A DNA stretch of 64,000 nucleotides from Psychromonas sp. 14N.309.X.WAT.B.A12 (GCF_030397575.1 NZ_JAPNXS010000007.1:124001-188000), one strand, 5' to 3'; positions 28,983-39,648 are shown, counted from the first letter of the stretch. Notes: a model not told the origin generated them from the letters alone. Numbers and translations: made by a program.

Positions 28983-30578
28983 TTGAAGTCAAATATATAC
29001 AGTGTTTTGGTTTTTTTATTGGGGTTAGCGTTTTCTTACTTCATTTCTGTACACCTGACAGAAAAAGAAAAAATACAGCAACAACAAAATATATTGCTTG
29101 AAAGTAAGAGCATTGCTTTTAATATTCGTAACAGCATTGAAAGTAACGCCGAACAAATCCAGCTATTAATTAGCCATTGGACTTCGATTGAAGATCTCAA
29201 TGGTCATTGGGAAATGGACACCAACCTACTGATTAATAGAAATCGATTTCTTACAACCATTAAGCTATTTCCCATGGTCGATGAATCTCTGTTTGATTTA
29301 CCTCCACAAACTTTAATTAAAGCCGCTAATGAGATAGAAAAAAGAAGGCAGTTACGAGCTCGTGACCACCTACCTAAAAACGCAAACCAGGTGGTATCGA
29401 ATTTTGTTTATACTACCCGTGCATCTTATCTGCCAGATAATAATATTGAGTTAAAACTACAGTTTCCAATTGTGATTAATGACCAACTTATCGCCTATGT
29501 TGAAGTCCCAATGCAATTAGGTATGTTATTGAACCATAAACTTGACACTTACCAAATTACCAAGCCTTTTGCGATATCGGAAAATGGTACTGTATTATTT
29601 AATTATCTACCTGAAAGATTGCACATCAATAACATTACCAAAGAGTCTACCATTCATGTTTTTGGACACACTTGGAAATTAATGGTTTGGTCTAATATAA
29701 TCCACCAAGAAAAAGGCCTCTTTTTAATTCTATCATTACTCGTTTCTTTACTTGCAGCTATTGTCGTTAAGCTGGGTATGTTAAACCATACTTTGTATAA
29801 AAATGATCTTAAAAATAAGCATTTAATTAGACAGGTAGATGATGAATGTAAAAGTAGTCAAGCTAAGCTTATCCAATCAAATAAGCTGGCTTCATTGGGT
29901 GAGATTGCAGCAGGAATCGCGCATGAAATTAATCAACCTTTACAGGTTATTTGTATCCATACCGATATTTGCCAAGAAAATATTAAAAATGGCAATTATC
30001 ATTTAATTGAAAAGAGCTTTAAAGCCATCACTACACAAAGTGAGCGCATTGAAAATATCGTTAAACAAGTAGGTAGTTTTGGACGTGACAGTGAATTGGA
30101 CAATTATCAGCATGAAGAGCCGAACCGACTCTTTAACAACGTTATTTCAATCGTTATTAACCAATACAAACAGGACCAAGTAGAACTTAGACAAGTTATC
30201 CCTAGTTCGCTTCCCCTACTATTTTGTAATAAAACACAAATAGAGCAAGTATTAGTTAACCTCTTAATTAATGCTAAGGATTCTGTTGAAACCTCGGAAA
30301 GAAAGGTCGTTTTTTTCAAAGCCCACGCTCAAGATCATAAACTGTATATTCAAATTTCCGATTCAGGAACAGGTATTGATCCTAGTAAAGTCAACGATAT
30401 TTTCACCCCGTTTTACACGACTAAACCACTAGGAAAAGGGACTGGATTAGGGCTATCGATTAGTTACTCGATTATTCATCAACACCAAGGTCACATTAAG
30501 GTATCTAGTGAAATAGGCCATGGCAGTGTGTTTACTGTAATCCTTCCTTTTGAGAAACCAAAAGCTAGTTTAAATTAA
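28983..30578 (+). CDS. Orphan sensor histidine kinase
   Basis: 531 residues from a TTG start with AAGGAA upstream. An N-terminal membrane helix (about 7-25), a periplasmic sensor region (about 26-245), a second helix (LFLILSLLVSLLAAIV), then HisKA with the phospho-acceptor in GEIAAGIAHEINQPL, N box (LINAKDS), G1 (DSGTGIDP) and G2 (GKGTGLGLSIS). This layout resembles DctB/NtrB-type kinases. No response regulator gene is adjacent, so the partner lies elsewhere. Confidence 0.9.
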   Translation: MKSNIYSVLVFLLGLAFSYFISVHLTEKEKIQQQQNILLESKSIAFNIRNSIESNAEQIQLLISHWTSIEDLNGHWEMDTNLLINRNRFLTTIKLFPMVDESLFDLPPQTLIKAANEIEKRRQLRARDHLPKNANQVVSNFVYTTRASYLPDNNIELKLQFPIVINDQLIAYVEVPMQLGMLLNHKLDTYQITKPFAISENGTVLFNYLPERLHINNITKESTIHVFGHTWKLMVWSNIIHQEKGLFLILSLLVSLLAAIVVKLGMLNHTLYKNDLKNKHLIRQVDDECKSSQAKLIQSNKLASLGEIAAGIAHEINQPLQVICIHTDICQENIKNGNYHLIEKSFKAITTQSERIENIVKQVGSFGRDSELDNYQHEEPNRLFNNVISIVINQYKQDQVELRQVIPSSLPLLFCNKTQIEQVLVNLLINAKDSVETSERKVVFFKAHAQDHKLYIQISDSGTGIDPSKVNDIFTPFYTTKPLGKGTGLGLSISYSIIHQHQGHIKVSSEIGHGSVFTVILPFEKPKASLN

Positions 30579-30826
30579 AACGTATAACACTATTAATTGT
30601 GTTATCTGTAATGTTAGAAATGATAAAAGAAGTTAAAATTGAATTGGATAGTGAAGTGAGTGATAAATCACTATCATCCTAATGAGCAGCAATAGCTTTA
30701 CTGATTATATGTTTTAACACATAACACAAGCATGTAATTAGGATGATTTGATTTGGGTGTAGCTTAGGAGAGTTGTTACTAGGGTAAATCTACAAATATA
30801 TTTTTTATAAACGCATAAAAAAAGGC
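30579..30826. other. Non-coding gap with two inverted repeats
   Basis: About 250 bases with no credible ORF between the kinase and the cold-shock gene. ATAACAC/GTGTTAT arms lie just after the kinase stop (possible terminator). A longer-range pair, ATCATCCTAAT at 30673-30683 and its exact complement at 30737-30747, encloses a 53-base loop. No promoter is clear. Confidence 0.5.
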
Positions 30827-30852
30827 AAGTCATAACCTACCTTTTTTTCAAT
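30827..30852 (-). terminator. Terminator after the cold-shock gene
   Basis: On the minus strand AAGGTAGGT and ACTTGCCTT pair fully (with G-U pairs) around TATG, followed by TTTTTATG. It lies about 35 bases after the csp stop codon. Confidence 0.75.
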
Positions 30853-30886
30853 CAGAATGAGCACTTACATGCTCATCGAAGCAATA

Positions 30887-31093
30887 TTAAAGAGCTACGA
30901 TGTTTTCTGCTTGAGGACCTTTTTGACCTTGAGTTACAGTGAACTGTACTTTTTGGCCTTCAGCAAGAGTTTTAAAACCAGTGCTTGCGATAGCAGAGAA
31001 ATGTGCGAAAACGTCAGGACCGTTTTCTTGCTCGATGAAACCAAAACCTTTAGATTCGTTGAACCATTTAACTGTACCAGTAGTAGTAGACAT
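30887..31093 (-). CDS. Cold-shock protein, CspA family
   Basis: 68 residues, an OB-fold nucleic-acid chaperone. RNP1 KGFGFIEQ and RNP2 DVFAHFSA are both intact, with the opening [16 protein letters not shown]. Proteins of this family melt RNA structure and act as antiterminators. The gene has its own strong promoter and a leader of about 140 nucleotides, as in cold-induced csp genes. Confidence 0.95.
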   Translation of the reverse strand: MSTTTGTVKWFNESKGFGFIEQENGPDVFAHFSAIASTGFKTLAEGQKVQFTVTQGQKGPQAENIVAL

Positions 31094-31269
31094 GTGTATA
31101 TCCTAATATATTTGAGTAATTTAACCTTAAAAATTAAGGCAGTTGGCTAGAAGTGTTGCTATTACTTATGATGTATAGGATTCGGTACATAAATACGGAA
31201 CAAAGAACATAAATATCAAACGAACTTTCAAGCTAAAAAATATTATATATAGGTTTATTTCGCTGTCAA
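31094..31269 (-). promoter_or_regulatory. csp promoter and long 5' leader
   Basis: Perfect consensus boxes on the minus strand: TTGACA (31264-31269) and TATAAT (31242-31247), 16 bases apart. Transcription should start near 31235, giving a leader of about 140 nucleotides. A small hairpin (CCTTAA/TTAAGG, 31124-31138) lies ahead of the ribosome binding region. The length fits the thermosensing leaders of cspA-type genes; a sequence match to the E. coli cold box was not evident. The remaining bases to 31423 are AT-rich and empty apart from the yaiI start region. Confidence 0.75.
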
Positions 31270-31423
31270 CAGCTATTTAACTTTAATATAAAAAAAATAT
31301 TAATTTAGACATCAACTTTTAAGCATCCATATATTTTTCAATTAGTTATAACTAATTTAGAATTTAACGATTAATTAACACTTTAATATTTGTTATATTT
31401 AGCCTTTAAAAATCGAGGTAAAT

Positions 31424-31873
31424 ATGACAATTTGGATTGATGCAGATGCCTGCCCAGTGGCAGTAAGAGAAATGGTATTAAGAGCAAGCACAAGGACCCA
31501 AACACCCTTGGTATTTGTTGCGAACTCTCCATTACCAGTTCGTAGAACACCTCTAGTAAAAACAGTACAAGTTTCACAAGGTTTTGATGTAGCCGACAAC
31601 TACATTAGTCAACATGTAGAGTTAAAAGATTTAGTCGTGACTCAGGATATCCCCCTCGCCGCGGAACTAGTTGAGAAAGGAATAATAGCACTTAATCCTA
31701 GAGGTGAACTTTATACCCCAGATAACGTAAGACAACGCCTAGCAATGCGTAATATGGCTGAAGAATTAAGAAGTATAGGGCAAATTAGTGGCGGGCCTAA
31801 TAAGTTTTCAGATAAAGATAAACAAAACTTTGCAAACTCATTAGATAAATGGCTTCAAAAAGCAAAAAGGTAA
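31424..31873 (+). CDS. yaiI: YaiI/YqxD-family (UPF0178) protein
   Basis: 149 residues. The N-terminus MTIWIDADACPVAVREMV and the blocks VTQDIPLAAELVEKG, ALNPRGELYT and GPNKFSDKDKQNFAN are the UPF0178/DUF188 signature. The family has a PIN-like fold with conserved acidic residues, but no firmly established activity. GAGGTAAAT precedes the ATG. It is monocistronic. Confidence 0.9.
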   Translation: MTIWIDADACPVAVREMVLRASTRTQTPLVFVANSPLPVRRTPLVKTVQVSQGFDVADNYISQHVELKDLVVTQDIPLAAELVEKGIIALNPRGELYTPDNVRQRLAMRNMAEELRSIGQISGGPNKFSDKDKQNFANSLDKWLQKAKR

Positions 31874-31889
31874 GCCTTGACTTACCTTT
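31866..31889 (+). terminator. Hairpin at the yaiI stop codon
   Basis: Perfect 9-bp arms at 31866-31874 and 31881-31889 (AAAGGTAAG/CTTACCTTT) overlap the stop codon. The U-run is short (TTTGTAAT). A second inverted repeat (ATACCAAT/ATTGGTAT) at 31921-31946 lies between it and nqrM. Confidence 0.6.
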
Positions 31890-31945
31890 GTAATAAAAGA
31901 AATCTTATAAGCTTAAACTCATACCAATCATTTATATAATTGGTA

Positions 31946-32170
31946 TTAGATAATACGAGTTTCAGCTTGTAATTTCTTTAATCTAAGTTCTTCTGCTTCC
32001 TTCTTCTTACGTGTATCACAAGGATCTGGGCAGTCACACTCTTTATCGATGCCTACAGATGCAAGTCCACCACAGCTACCGCCAATGGTTTTTTGATTAA
32101 CAATGTAACCAATTGCCATCGCAACGATAACTAATAAGAAAACAACAAAGGTAGCAATAAAATAGATCAT
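31946..32170 (-). CDS. nqrM: Na+-NQR maturation protein NqrM
   Basis: 74 residues: one N-terminal membrane helix (2-24) then a Cys-rich segment GGSCGGLASVGIDKECDCPDPC. The four or five cysteines fit the proposed role in delivering iron to the NqrD/NqrE site. Its ATG overlaps the apbE stop by one base. This is the last gene of the nqr operon. Confidence 0.93.
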   Translation of the reverse strand: MIYFIATFVVFLLVIVAMAIGYIVNQKTIGGSCGGLASVGIDKECDCPDPCDTRKKKEAEELRLKKLQAETRII

Positions 32171-33201
32171 TATTTTTCCTCTACAAGGTATTGTTCAAAC
32201 TCAGGAGTGAAAGATTCAATAAATCCATCGCCCTGCTTGGTCAATAAAAAAACAGGCTGTTTTAATTTAGTTGCAAATTCTAAGCCGTCTTTAGGTCCTA
32301 ATACAGTAATCGCAGTAGCTAATCCGTCTGCAACCATACTACTTTCGTCAATCACAGTAACAGATACTAACTTATGATTGATAGGACGACCAGTTTTTGG
32401 ATCAATCGTATGGGAATAACGTATACCATCTGCTTCAAAGTAATTGCGGTAATCACCTGAAGTGGCAATGGCACTATCACCAATATGCAATAAACGCTGT
32501 ACGTTTTGACCTAATCCAGGGCGTTCAATGGCTAAAGTCCAAGGCTGTTGGTTTAACTTAGTTCCACTGGCTCTTAACTCACCACCAATATCCACCAAGT
32601 AATTATTGATGCCTTTTGCTTCCATAAACTCAGCAATGGCATCAACACCATAACCTTTAGCAATCGATGATAAGTCGACATATAAACCCGGTTTGGTTTT
32701 AATCAGTTTATTGCCTTCAATAGACAAATATTGACTACCAATATTTTGCTTAGTTTTTTCAATTAGTTCAGCATCAGGAATCTTATTAGGTTTTTTATCT
32801 GGACCAAATCCCCATAAATTAACTAAAGGCCCTACTGTGACGTCAAAAGCACCACCGCTTTGCTGATATATCTTAAGTGCTTCAGAAACTACTTTTATTG
32901 TTGCGTCTGATACTTCTTGTGAAGATTCACTTTTGTTAAATAAAGACAATTCAGAATTAGGTCGGTAAGTCGACATTTGATCATTCACTAATTCTAGTTG
33001 CTGATCAATTAACTCTTTTAGTGCATTACTTAATAGTTGTTTGTTAGACGTTTGTTCACTCGACAATACATAAGTCACTTGATAATAAGTGCCCATGGTT
33101 TGTCCCTGAACTTTTAATAATGCAGGCTCAGGTTTAGTGCACGATGAAATAAAAAAGGCTAGCCCTATTAAGGCTAGCCATTTAATCGATGCGTTAATCA
33201 T
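32170..33201 (-). CDS. apbE: FAD:protein FMN transferase
   Basis: 343 residues. It attaches FMN covalently to threonine in NqrB and NqrC, and by homology RsxD and RsxG. It has a lipoprotein signal ending in FISSC (lipobox Cys21), so it sits on the periplasmic side of the membrane. Visible motifs are GQTMGTYYQVTY, DVTVGPLVNLWGFGP, DLSSIAKGYGVD and SHTIDPKTGRP. It starts 5 bases after nqrF with only a weak ribosome binding site, suggesting translational coupling. Confidence 0.96.
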   Translation of the reverse strand: MINASIKWLALIGLAFFISSCTKPEPALLKVQGQTMGTYYQVTYVLSSEQTSNKQLLSNALKELIDQQLELVNDQMSTYRPNSELSLFNKSESSQEVSDATIKVVSEALKIYQQSGGAFDVTVGPLVNLWGFGPDKKPNKIPDAELIEKTKQNIGSQYLSIEGNKLIKTKPGLYVDLSSIAKGYGVDAIAEFMEAKGINNYLVDIGGELRASGTKLNQQPWTLAIERPGLGQNVQRLLHIGDSAIATSGDYRNYFEADGIRYSHTIDPKTGRPINHKLVSVTVIDESSMVADGLATAITVLGPKDGLEFATKLKQPVFLLTKQGDGFIESFTPEFEQYLVEEK

Positions 33202-33206
33202 CGGGG

Positions 33207-34430
33207 TTAACCACCGAAGTCATCAAGTAAGATGTTTTCGTCTTCTACACCTAAATCTTTAAGCATAGCAATAACTGCAGCATTCATCACTGGTGGACCA
33301 CACATGTAGAACTCACAATCCTCTGGAGCCTCATGATCTTTCAGGTAGTTTTCATACAATACGTTATGAATGAATCCAGTGTAGCCATCCCAATCATCTT
33401 CAGGCTGAGGGTCACTTAGTGCAACATGCCATTCGAAGTTTTCATTTTCAGCTGCAATAGCATCAAAATCTTCAACGTAGAACATTTCACGTTTAGAACG
33501 AGCACCATACCAGAAGCTTGCTTTACGTTTAGTTTTTAAACGACGGAATTGATCGAAGATATGAGAACGCATTGGCGCCATACCCGCACCACCACCAACA
33601 AATACCATTTCGTTTTCAGTTTCTTTAGCAAAAAACTCACCAAATGGACCTGAAATCGTTACTTTATCACCCTCTTTCAGGCTAAAGATAAACGATGACA
33701 TTTTACCACAAGGTAATGATAGATCACGTGGCGGTGGCGTAGCGATACGCACATTCAACATGATGATACCTTCTTCACCTGGGTAGTTAGCCATTGAGTA
33801 AGCACGAATAGTCTCTTCATCAACTTTTGACTCTAGATCAAAGAACTTGAAGTGTTCCCAATCGCCACGGTACTGCTCTTCAATATCAAAATCTTTATAT
33901 TTGATATGGTGTGCAGGTGCTTCGATTTGAATGTAACCACCGGCTTTAAACGGTACAGACTCACCATCAGGAATTTGTAGTTTAAGCTCTTTAATGAATG
34001 TAGCTTCATTGCCGTTAGAAATAACGGTACATTCCCACTTCTTAACACCAAAGATCTCTTCTGGAAGTTCGATATCCATGTCTTCTTTAACATTAACCTG
34101 ACATGATAAACGTTCACCTTCTTTTGCTTCACGTTTAGTAATGTGGTCAAGCTCTGTCGGTAGGATATCACCACCACCTGATTTGATTTTCACACGACAC
34201 TGGCCACAAGTACCACCACCGCCACAAGCAGAAGAGACAAATACACCAGCATTTGCTAATGCACCTAATAACTTACCACCCGCTTGGGTTTTGATGCTTT
34301 TGTCTGCATCATCATTAATAGAAATTGTAATATCACCCGTGCTTACAAGTTTTGCTTTTGCCGATAAAATAATAACGACTAGAGCTAAAACGATAATTGT
34401 AAACATGGCAACGCCGAGAAAGATTTCCAT
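33207..34430 (-). CDS. nqrF: Na+-NQR subunit F (NADH-oxidising)
   Basis: 407 residues. This is the electron entry subunit: an N-terminal membrane helix (about 3-25), a [2Fe-2S] ferredoxin domain ([10 protein letters not shown] near 70 with a further Cys in LSCQV), then FAD- (RAYSMANYP) and NADH-binding ([14 protein letters not shown]) reductase domains ending in LLDDFGG. The family length is normal. Confidence 0.98.
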   Translation of the reverse strand: MEIFLGVAMFTIIVLALVVIILSAKAKLVSTGDITISINDDADKSIKTQAGGKLLGALANAGVFVSSACGGGGTCGQCRVKIKSGGGDILPTELDHITKREAKEGERLSCQVNVKEDMDIELPEEIFGVKKWECTVISNGNEATFIKELKLQIPDGESVPFKAGGYIQIEAPAHHIKYKDFDIEEQYRGDWEHFKFFDLESKVDEETIRAYSMANYPGEEGIIMLNVRIATPPPRDLSLPCGKMSSFIFSLKEGDKVTISGPFGEFFAKETENEMVFVGGGAGMAPMRSHIFDQFRRLKTKRKASFWYGARSKREMFYVEDFDAIAAENENFEWHVALSDPQPEDDWDGYTGFIHNVLYENYLKDHEAPEDCEFYMCGPPVMNAAVIAMLKDLGVEDENILLDDFGG

Positions 34431-34450
34431 CGACTTTTTCCTTGTTTTGG

Positions 34451-34469
34451 GAGGGAAATAAATTCCCTC
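34451..34469. repeat. Hairpin between nqrE and nqrF
   Basis: 7-bp perfect arms at 34451-34457 and 34463-34469 (GAGGGAA/TTCCCTC) lie in the only sizeable gap (67 bases) of the nqr operon. There is no U-run. It may be an mRNA processing or stability element. Confidence 0.45.
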
Positions 34470-34497
34470 GAATTCATCTAAGCTAAAACAGTAACAA

Positions 34498-35106
34498 CTA
34501 CAGCTGGATACCAGAGAATGACATAAAACCTAATGCCATTAATCCAGCCGTTACAAATGTAATACCTAAACCACGTAAACCATCTGGTACGTCAGAGTAT
34601 TTCATTTTTTCACGGATACCCGCTAATGCGACAATTGCTAATGTCCAACCAACACCACTACCCACACCGTAAACAACAGACTCTAATAAGTTGTATTCAC
34701 GTTGAACCATAAACGATACACCACCGAAGATGGCACAGTTAACAGTAATAAGTGGTAGGAAGATACCAAGTGCTTGGTATAACGCTGGAAAATATTTATC
34801 TAAAATCATTTCCAAGATTTGTACTAACGCAGCAATAACACCAATGAAAGTGATAAAGCCTAAGAAGCTTAAATCAGCGTCTGGAAATCCTGCCCAACCA
34901 AGCGCACCAGGTGCTAGTAGGTTAAAGTAGATAACTTGGTTAACAGGTACCGAAATACCTAATACCACGATTACCGCAATACCTAGACCGATTGACGTTT
35001 TCACTTTCTTAGAAACAGCAAGGAAAGTACACATGCCTAAGAAGAAAGCCAGTGCCATATTTTCCATGAAAATAGAACGCACAAATAAACTAAGATAATG
35101 TTCCAT
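34498..35106 (-). CDS. nqrE: Na+-NQR subunit E
   Basis: 202 residues with six hydrophobic helices. It contains the conserved cysteines in [12 protein letters not shown] and VNCAIFGG, which with NqrD hold an iron centre within the membrane. It is homologous to RsxA encoded at 50924. It follows nqrD by 5 bases. Confidence 0.97.
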   Translation of the reverse strand: MEHYLSLFVRSIFMENMALAFFLGMCTFLAVSKKVKTSIGLGIAVIVVLGISVPVNQVIYFNLLAPGALGWAGFPDADLSFLGFITFIGVIAALVQILEMILDKYFPALYQALGIFLPLITVNCAIFGGVSFMVQREYNLLESVVYGVGSGVGWTLAIVALAGIREKMKYSDVPDGLRGLGITFVTAGLMALGFMSFSGIQL

Positions 35107-35111
35107 TCAAA

Positions 35112-35744
35112 TTACTCCTTTGGCTCAACTTGTTCTGGTTTAATAACGCGAATAGCCCAGATAATGCCACCAATAATAAAGAAAGCACTAGGAGGTAATA
35201 GCAATAGACCATTACTTTGGTACCAACCACCATTAGAGATTAACGGTAAGATTTCGAATCCAAATAAAGCACCTGAACCGAACAACTCACGGAAACCACC
35301 AACTAAAACAAGGATTAAGCCGTAACCTAAACCATTACCGATACCATCCATAAAGCTTGGGAATGGCGCATTCTTCATAGCAAATGCTTCTGCACGTCCC
35401 ATAACGATACAGTTAGTAATAATAAGACCAACATAAACCGATAACTGTGTAGACAGTCCATATGCATAAGCTCTTAATACTTGGTCAACAACGATTACCA
35501 ATGAAGCGATAATAGCCATTTGTACAATGATACGTACACTATTTGGAATGTAGTTACGAATCATCGAAATGAACAAGTTAGAGAAAGCCGTTACAAATAA
35601 TACCGCTAATGTCATTACTACAGCAGTTTGTAATGTTGCCGTTACCGCTAACGCAGAACAGACACCAAGAATTTGCAATGCAATCGGGTTATTACTTACA
35701 ACCGGAGAGGTAAGTACTTCTTTTAATTCAGTTGATTTAGCCAT
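35112..35744 (-). CDS. nqrD: Na+-NQR subunit D
   Basis: 210 residues with six helices. Conserved segments are [17 protein letters not shown] and [17 protein letters not shown], each with the Cys used for the membrane iron centre shared with NqrE. It is homologous to RsxE at 56226. Its start overlaps the nqrC end by 8 bases. Confidence 0.97.
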   Translation of the reverse strand: MAKSTELKEVLTSPVVSNNPIALQILGVCSALAVTATLQTAVVMTLAVLFVTAFSNLFISMIRNYIPNSVRIIVQMAIIASLVIVVDQVLRAYAYGLSTQLSVYVGLIITNCIVMGRAEAFAMKNAPFPSFMDGIGNGLGYGLILVLVGGFRELFGSGALFGFEILPLISNGGWYQSNGLLLLPPSAFFIIGGIIWAIRVIKPEQVEPKE

Positions 35745-36516
35745 TGTTTAGCGCTCCTTCACGAACTTTGCTAAGAAATGGACCAAACCCTTGCTCACCT
35801 AACCAGAAAGTAAAGGTATGCTCAACCCCAACACTAGTTAGTGTTGCGCCTGATAGACCATCAATTTTATGTTTAGAGCCAGCAGGTGCTTGACCTTTAA
35901 CGATTTCAATAGCAGGGTCACCATTCTCATCGAACAACTCTTTACCTTTAAACAAGTTGGTCCAACGAGGGTTTTGAACTTCACCACCTAACCCAGGTGT
36001 TTCACCTTGCTCGTAATAAGTAATCGCTTCAATCGTATTACCATCAGGTTGTATTGCAACAAATGCATACATCGTTGACCATAAACCAGCACCGTGTACA
36101 GGTAAGATAATACGTTGTAGCTCACCTTGGTCATTAGACACTAGATAAACCGTAGCAAGGTTTGCACGACGACCAATTTTAGCAATATTATCTTCTGCAC
36201 TAAGCTTAATGCTCGTTTCAGGGTCTTTAGCTGCTTTACGTTGGTCATAAGTAATTGGATCAGCAGTTGAAACAAACTCACCAGTTGCTAAATCAACTAA
36301 CTTTGTTTCAATGTTAGAATTAAAAATTTCAGACACTGTTTTATTAGTTGTTAAACCAGCAACATCAAGAATTTTATTTTGCTTATCAATCGCTTTATTT
36401 TCGATCTGTAGTGGACGTAAGCCAACGGCTGCGCCTGCTACAATAATTGAACATACTAGACAAACTGCTAGTACGACAATCATCGTTTTGCCAAATGTTT
36501 CTTGTTGGTTAGACAT
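35737..36516 (-). CDS. nqrC: Na+-NQR subunit C
   Basis: 259 residues: one N-terminal helix (about 11-33) and a periplasmic flavin domain. The flavinylation motif SGATLTS carries Thr225, the residue equivalent to the covalent FMN site of Vibrio NqrC. It is homologous to RsxG at 55591. It overlaps nqrB by 8 bases and nqrD by 8 bases. Confidence 0.98.
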   Translation of the reverse strand: MSNQQETFGKTMIVVLAVCLVCSIIVAGAAVGLRPLQIENKAIDKQNKILDVAGLTTNKTVSEIFNSNIETKLVDLATGEFVSTADPITYDQRKAAKDPETSIKLSAEDNIAKIGRRANLATVYLVSNDQGELQRIILPVHGAGLWSTMYAFVAIQPDGNTIEAITYYEQGETPGLGGEVQNPRWTNLFKGKELFDENGDPAIEIVKGQAPAGSKHKIDGLSGATLTSVGVEHTFTFWLGEQGFGPFLSKVREGALNNG

Positions 36517-37714
36517 TACGAGCTAGCCTCCGTTTGATGTTACCTTGAACGACGAAGTAATCGAATAACGGTGCAAATAAGTTAGCGAATAGAATTGCTA
36601 ACATCATACCTTCTGGGAAGGCTGGATTTACAACACGAATCAATACCACCATCAAACCAATCAAAATACCGTAATACCATTTACCTTTGTTAGTAAATGA
36701 AGCCGATACGGGATCAGTTGCCATGAAGATCATACCAAATGCAAAGCCACCCATTACTAAATGCCAATACCAAGGTAATTGGAACATATGGTTAGTATCG
36801 CTACCAATCACATTAAATAGTAATGATGTTGCAATCATACCGATCATCACACCAGAGATGATACGCCACGATGCAATACCAGTAATTACAATGAAAGCAC
36901 CACCGATTAAGATAGCTAATGTAGAAACCTCACCGATACTACCTTGCATGTTACCTAGGAAAGCATCTACCCAAGTTAATTGTGCGTGAACTGCATCTAG
37001 ACCACCTTGAGACATCACACTTAATGAAGTCGCACCAGAGAAGCCATCTACTGCTGTCCACACTGCATCACCAGAGATATCTGTTGGGTAAGCAAAGAAT
37101 AGGAAAGCACGGCCAGCTAATGCAGGGTTTAAGAAGTTACGACCTGTTCCACCAAAGATTTCTTTGGCAACAACGACACCGAAAGTAATACCTAGAGCTA
37201 CTTGCCATAGTGGAATCGTTGCCGGTACAATCAATGCAAACAGTACAGAAGAAACGAAGAAACCTTCATTTACTTCATGTTTACGTACACTTGCAAATAA
37301 CACTTCCCAGAAACCACCTACGACAAATGTCACAGCATAAATTGGTAAGAAGTAAGCAGCACCGAATAAGAAGTTATCAAATACACTAGCGCCAGACCCT
37401 AAAGTCACACCAAATGTATTTAACAAGGCTACACGCCAATCTTCTAATGCAGAATAACCCGCAACAATTGCATCATTAGCTTGTACACCTGTGTTATACA
37501 TACCGTAGAACATCGCAGGAAACGTTGCTAACCAAACAAAAATCATCATGCGTTTAAGGTCAATACTGTCACGTACGTGCGTAATACCTTTGGTCACATA
37601 ACCAGGAGTATAGAAAAATGTCGCAGCAGCTTCATACAGAGCGTACCATTTTTCATAACGGCCCCCTGCTTCGAAGTGCGGTTCCATTTTTTCAATTAAG
37701 TTCTTAAGACTCAT
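36509..37714 (-). CDS. nqrB: Na+-NQR subunit B
   Basis: 401 residues, about ten membrane helices. This is the core Na+-translocating subunit, with riboflavin and covalent FMN. The motif DGFSGATSL has Thr229, corresponding to the FMN-bearing Thr236 of Vibrio cholerae. It is homologous to RsxD. It starts 2 bases after nqrA. Confidence 0.98.
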   Translation of the reverse strand: MSLKNLIEKMEPHFEAGGRYEKWYALYEAAATFFYTPGYVTKGITHVRDSIDLKRMMIFVWLATFPAMFYGMYNTGVQANDAIVAGYSALEDWRVALLNTFGVTLGSGASVFDNFLFGAAYFLPIYAVTFVVGGFWEVLFASVRKHEVNEGFFVSSVLFALIVPATIPLWQVALGITFGVVVAKEIFGGTGRNFLNPALAGRAFLFFAYPTDISGDAVWTAVDGFSGATSLSVMSQGGLDAVHAQLTWVDAFLGNMQGSIGEVSTLAILIGGAFIVITGIASWRIISGVMIGMIATSLLFNVIGSDTNHMFQLPWYWHLVMGGFAFGMIFMATDPVSASFTNKGKWYYGILIGLMVVLIRVVNPAFPEGMMLAILFANLFAPLFDYFVVQGNIKRRLARNV

Positions 37715-37716
37715 TA

Positions 37717-39057
37717 TTAGCCTTCCTTCTCAATTTTACTTAGACAATCACGCAAGATTGAACCGTATTCGTATTTACCTGGGCAAGCGTAAGTACATAA
37801 AGCTAAATCTTCTTCATCTAGCTCTAAGCAGCCTAACGTTTGTGCACCATCTGTATCACCTACGATTAAGTCACGTAATAATACAGTCGGTAAGATATCT
37901 AATGGCATTACTCGTTCATATTGACCGATTGGCACCATTGCACGCTTACTACCACCTGTAGTTGTAGTGAACGCAAACTTTTTAGCACTACTTAACGCAG
38001 ATAAGAACGCACGAGAAACTGAGTGTTTATTTAAGCCAGGAGCCCCCCAACCAAATAACTCTTTATCGTAACCTTCAATTAATGCAGATACTTGATTATG
38101 GTAACGACCTAAATAAGCATGAGGCCCTGTAGCAGTAACACCACATAGCACTGAACCCGAAATAACACGCACTTGACCAGCGATAAGTTGATCAGCAGTT
38201 AATTGAGCAGTAGAAGCACCTAGAACGGTTCGCACTAAACGTGGTTTTGTTACAGCAGGACCAGCTAAAGAGATCACTTTTTCACTGTAAACTTCACCCG
38301 TTACAAATAACTTACCGAATGCGATCACATCTTGGTAGTTAATTGACCAAACCTGCTTAGTAGCAGACACAGGGTCAATGAAATGTATGTGAGTTCCCGC
38401 TAATCCAGCAGGATGCACGCCAGTGAAGACTTTTTCTTCAACGCTAGCAACATCAGAAGTAGGCAATGTCGTTTGATCTTTACAAACATAAACCTTACCT
38501 TCAGTTAGCTGAGATAAAATAGCCAAACCGTCAGTGAATGCTTCTTGGTTATCATTAATGATAAGACTTGCGTCGGCTGCTAATGGGTTAGTATCCATTG
38601 CAGTAACGAAAATAGAAGCGGGCTGAGCATCAATTGCTGGCACTTTACTAAATGGGCGAGTGCGTAATGCAGTCCAAGCGCCTGATGCAACTAGGTTTTC
38701 AACGACTTTGCTACGCTCAATGCTAGCTAGTTGCTGGCTTTCATACTTAGCAAATTGCACACTATCATTGCCTTGTATTGAAATAACCACAGATTGCAGC
38801 ACACGTTTAGCACCACGGTTGACTTCTTTAACTACACCAGATGCTGGAGCGGTAAAAAGCACACCTTCATTTTTCTTATCAGAAAATAAAGTTTGTCCTT
38901 TCTTCACCACGTCTCCGACTTTAACAGCCATTGACGGGCGCATTCCAACATATTCTTCACCCAGTATAGCAACTTCAGAAATGGCAGGACCATTTTGAAT
39001 GACTTGCTCTGGCGCTCCTGAAATCGGGAGGTCCAGTCCTTTTTTTATAGTAATCAT
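37717..39057 (-). CDS. nqrA: Na+-NQR subunit A
   Basis: 446 residues from ATG 39057 ([14 protein letters not shown]), the family start; the GTG at 39069 adds four residues that overlap the AAGAGA ribosome binding site. NqrA is the cytoplasmic subunit tied to quinone reduction and is homologous to the N-terminal part of RsxC. Conserved blocks are [24 protein letters not shown] and [15 protein letters not shown]. It is the first gene of nqrABCDEF-apbE-nqrM. The 279 bases to bolA must hold the promoter, but no strong boxes stood out. Confidence 0.98.
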   Translation of the reverse strand: MITIKKGLDLPISGAPEQVIQNGPAISEVAILGEEYVGMRPSMAVKVGDVVKKGQTLFSDKKNEGVLFTAPASGVVKEVNRGAKRVLQSVVISIQGNDSVQFAKYESQQLASIERSKVVENLVASGAWTALRTRPFSKVPAIDAQPASIFVTAMDTNPLAADASLIINDNQEAFTDGLAILSQLTEGKVYVCKDQTTLPTSDVASVEEKVFTGVHPAGLAGTHIHFIDPVSATKQVWSINYQDVIAFGKLFVTGEVYSEKVISLAGPAVTKPRLVRTVLGASTAQLTADQLIAGQVRVISGSVLCGVTATGPHAYLGRYHNQVSALIEGYDKELFGWGAPGLNKHSVSRAFLSALSSAKKFAFTTTTGGSKRAMVPIGQYERVMPLDILPTVLLRDLIVGDTDGAQTLGCLELDEEDLALCTYACPGKYEYGSILRDCLSKIEKEG

Positions 39058-39336
39058 ATTCTCTTGCACTATGTTACGGGAGGAAAAAGTTAAATGCCTT
39101 TCGGCGATAAAACATTACACGCAATAAATTGAGGTTAACAATTGATTAACATGTACACTAAAAAATTCGGTGAAATATTAACATTAGAGAGGGGTTAATT
39201 GCTATATCAAATCAAAAAGCTTACTGCAGTTAGTTCAAATTTAAATAAAAAAAGAAAACAAAGTTTGCAAAAAGCATTCACATTTTAAATTGTGATTAGT
39301 TGATTTATCGAACAGACCGTCTCTTGTTGTTATTTC

Positions 39337-39648
39337 TTACTTTCCACCGCCTAAACATTTTGCTGATTCAGGTGACAACTGATTTTTTTCAGCCCATTGA
39401 GTAGGTGTGTAAGTATGTAAAGCTAATGCATGGACAGGGCCAGCAATTTCTTCAGCAAGTAATTCATTAATTAAACGGTGGCGCATAATTAAACGAAGCC
39501 CCTCAAATTCCTCACAAACAATAGTAACCTTAAAATGAGTCTCAGAATTTGGTGGTACAGAATGATTATGACTTTCGTTTATAACTTGCAGGTAATCCGC
39601 TTGGAAACGCGCTACCAACTTATCTTGGATAGTTTTTTGAACGATCAT
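39337..39648 (-). CDS. bolA: BolA-family protein
   Basis: 103 residues from ATG 39648 (MIVQKTIQDKLVARF), preceded by AGAGG at ideal spacing; the frame to 39672 is an over-extension. The core FKVTIVCEEFEGLRLIMRHRLINELL includes the invariant His of BolA proteins, which bind [2Fe-2S] clusters with monothiol glutaredoxins. It is just upstream of nqrA, an arrangement known in vibrios. Confidence 0.95.
   Translation of the reverse strand: MIVQKTIQDKLVARFQADYLQVINESHNHSVPPNSETHFKVTIVCEEFEGLRLIMRHRLINELLAEEIAGPVHALALHTYTPTQWAEKNQLSPESAKCLGGGK

Noticed and set aside
39070-39336. CRP-type site (AAATGTGAATG) upstream of nqrA
   Set aside because: Only one half-site matches TGTGA; the second half is poor.
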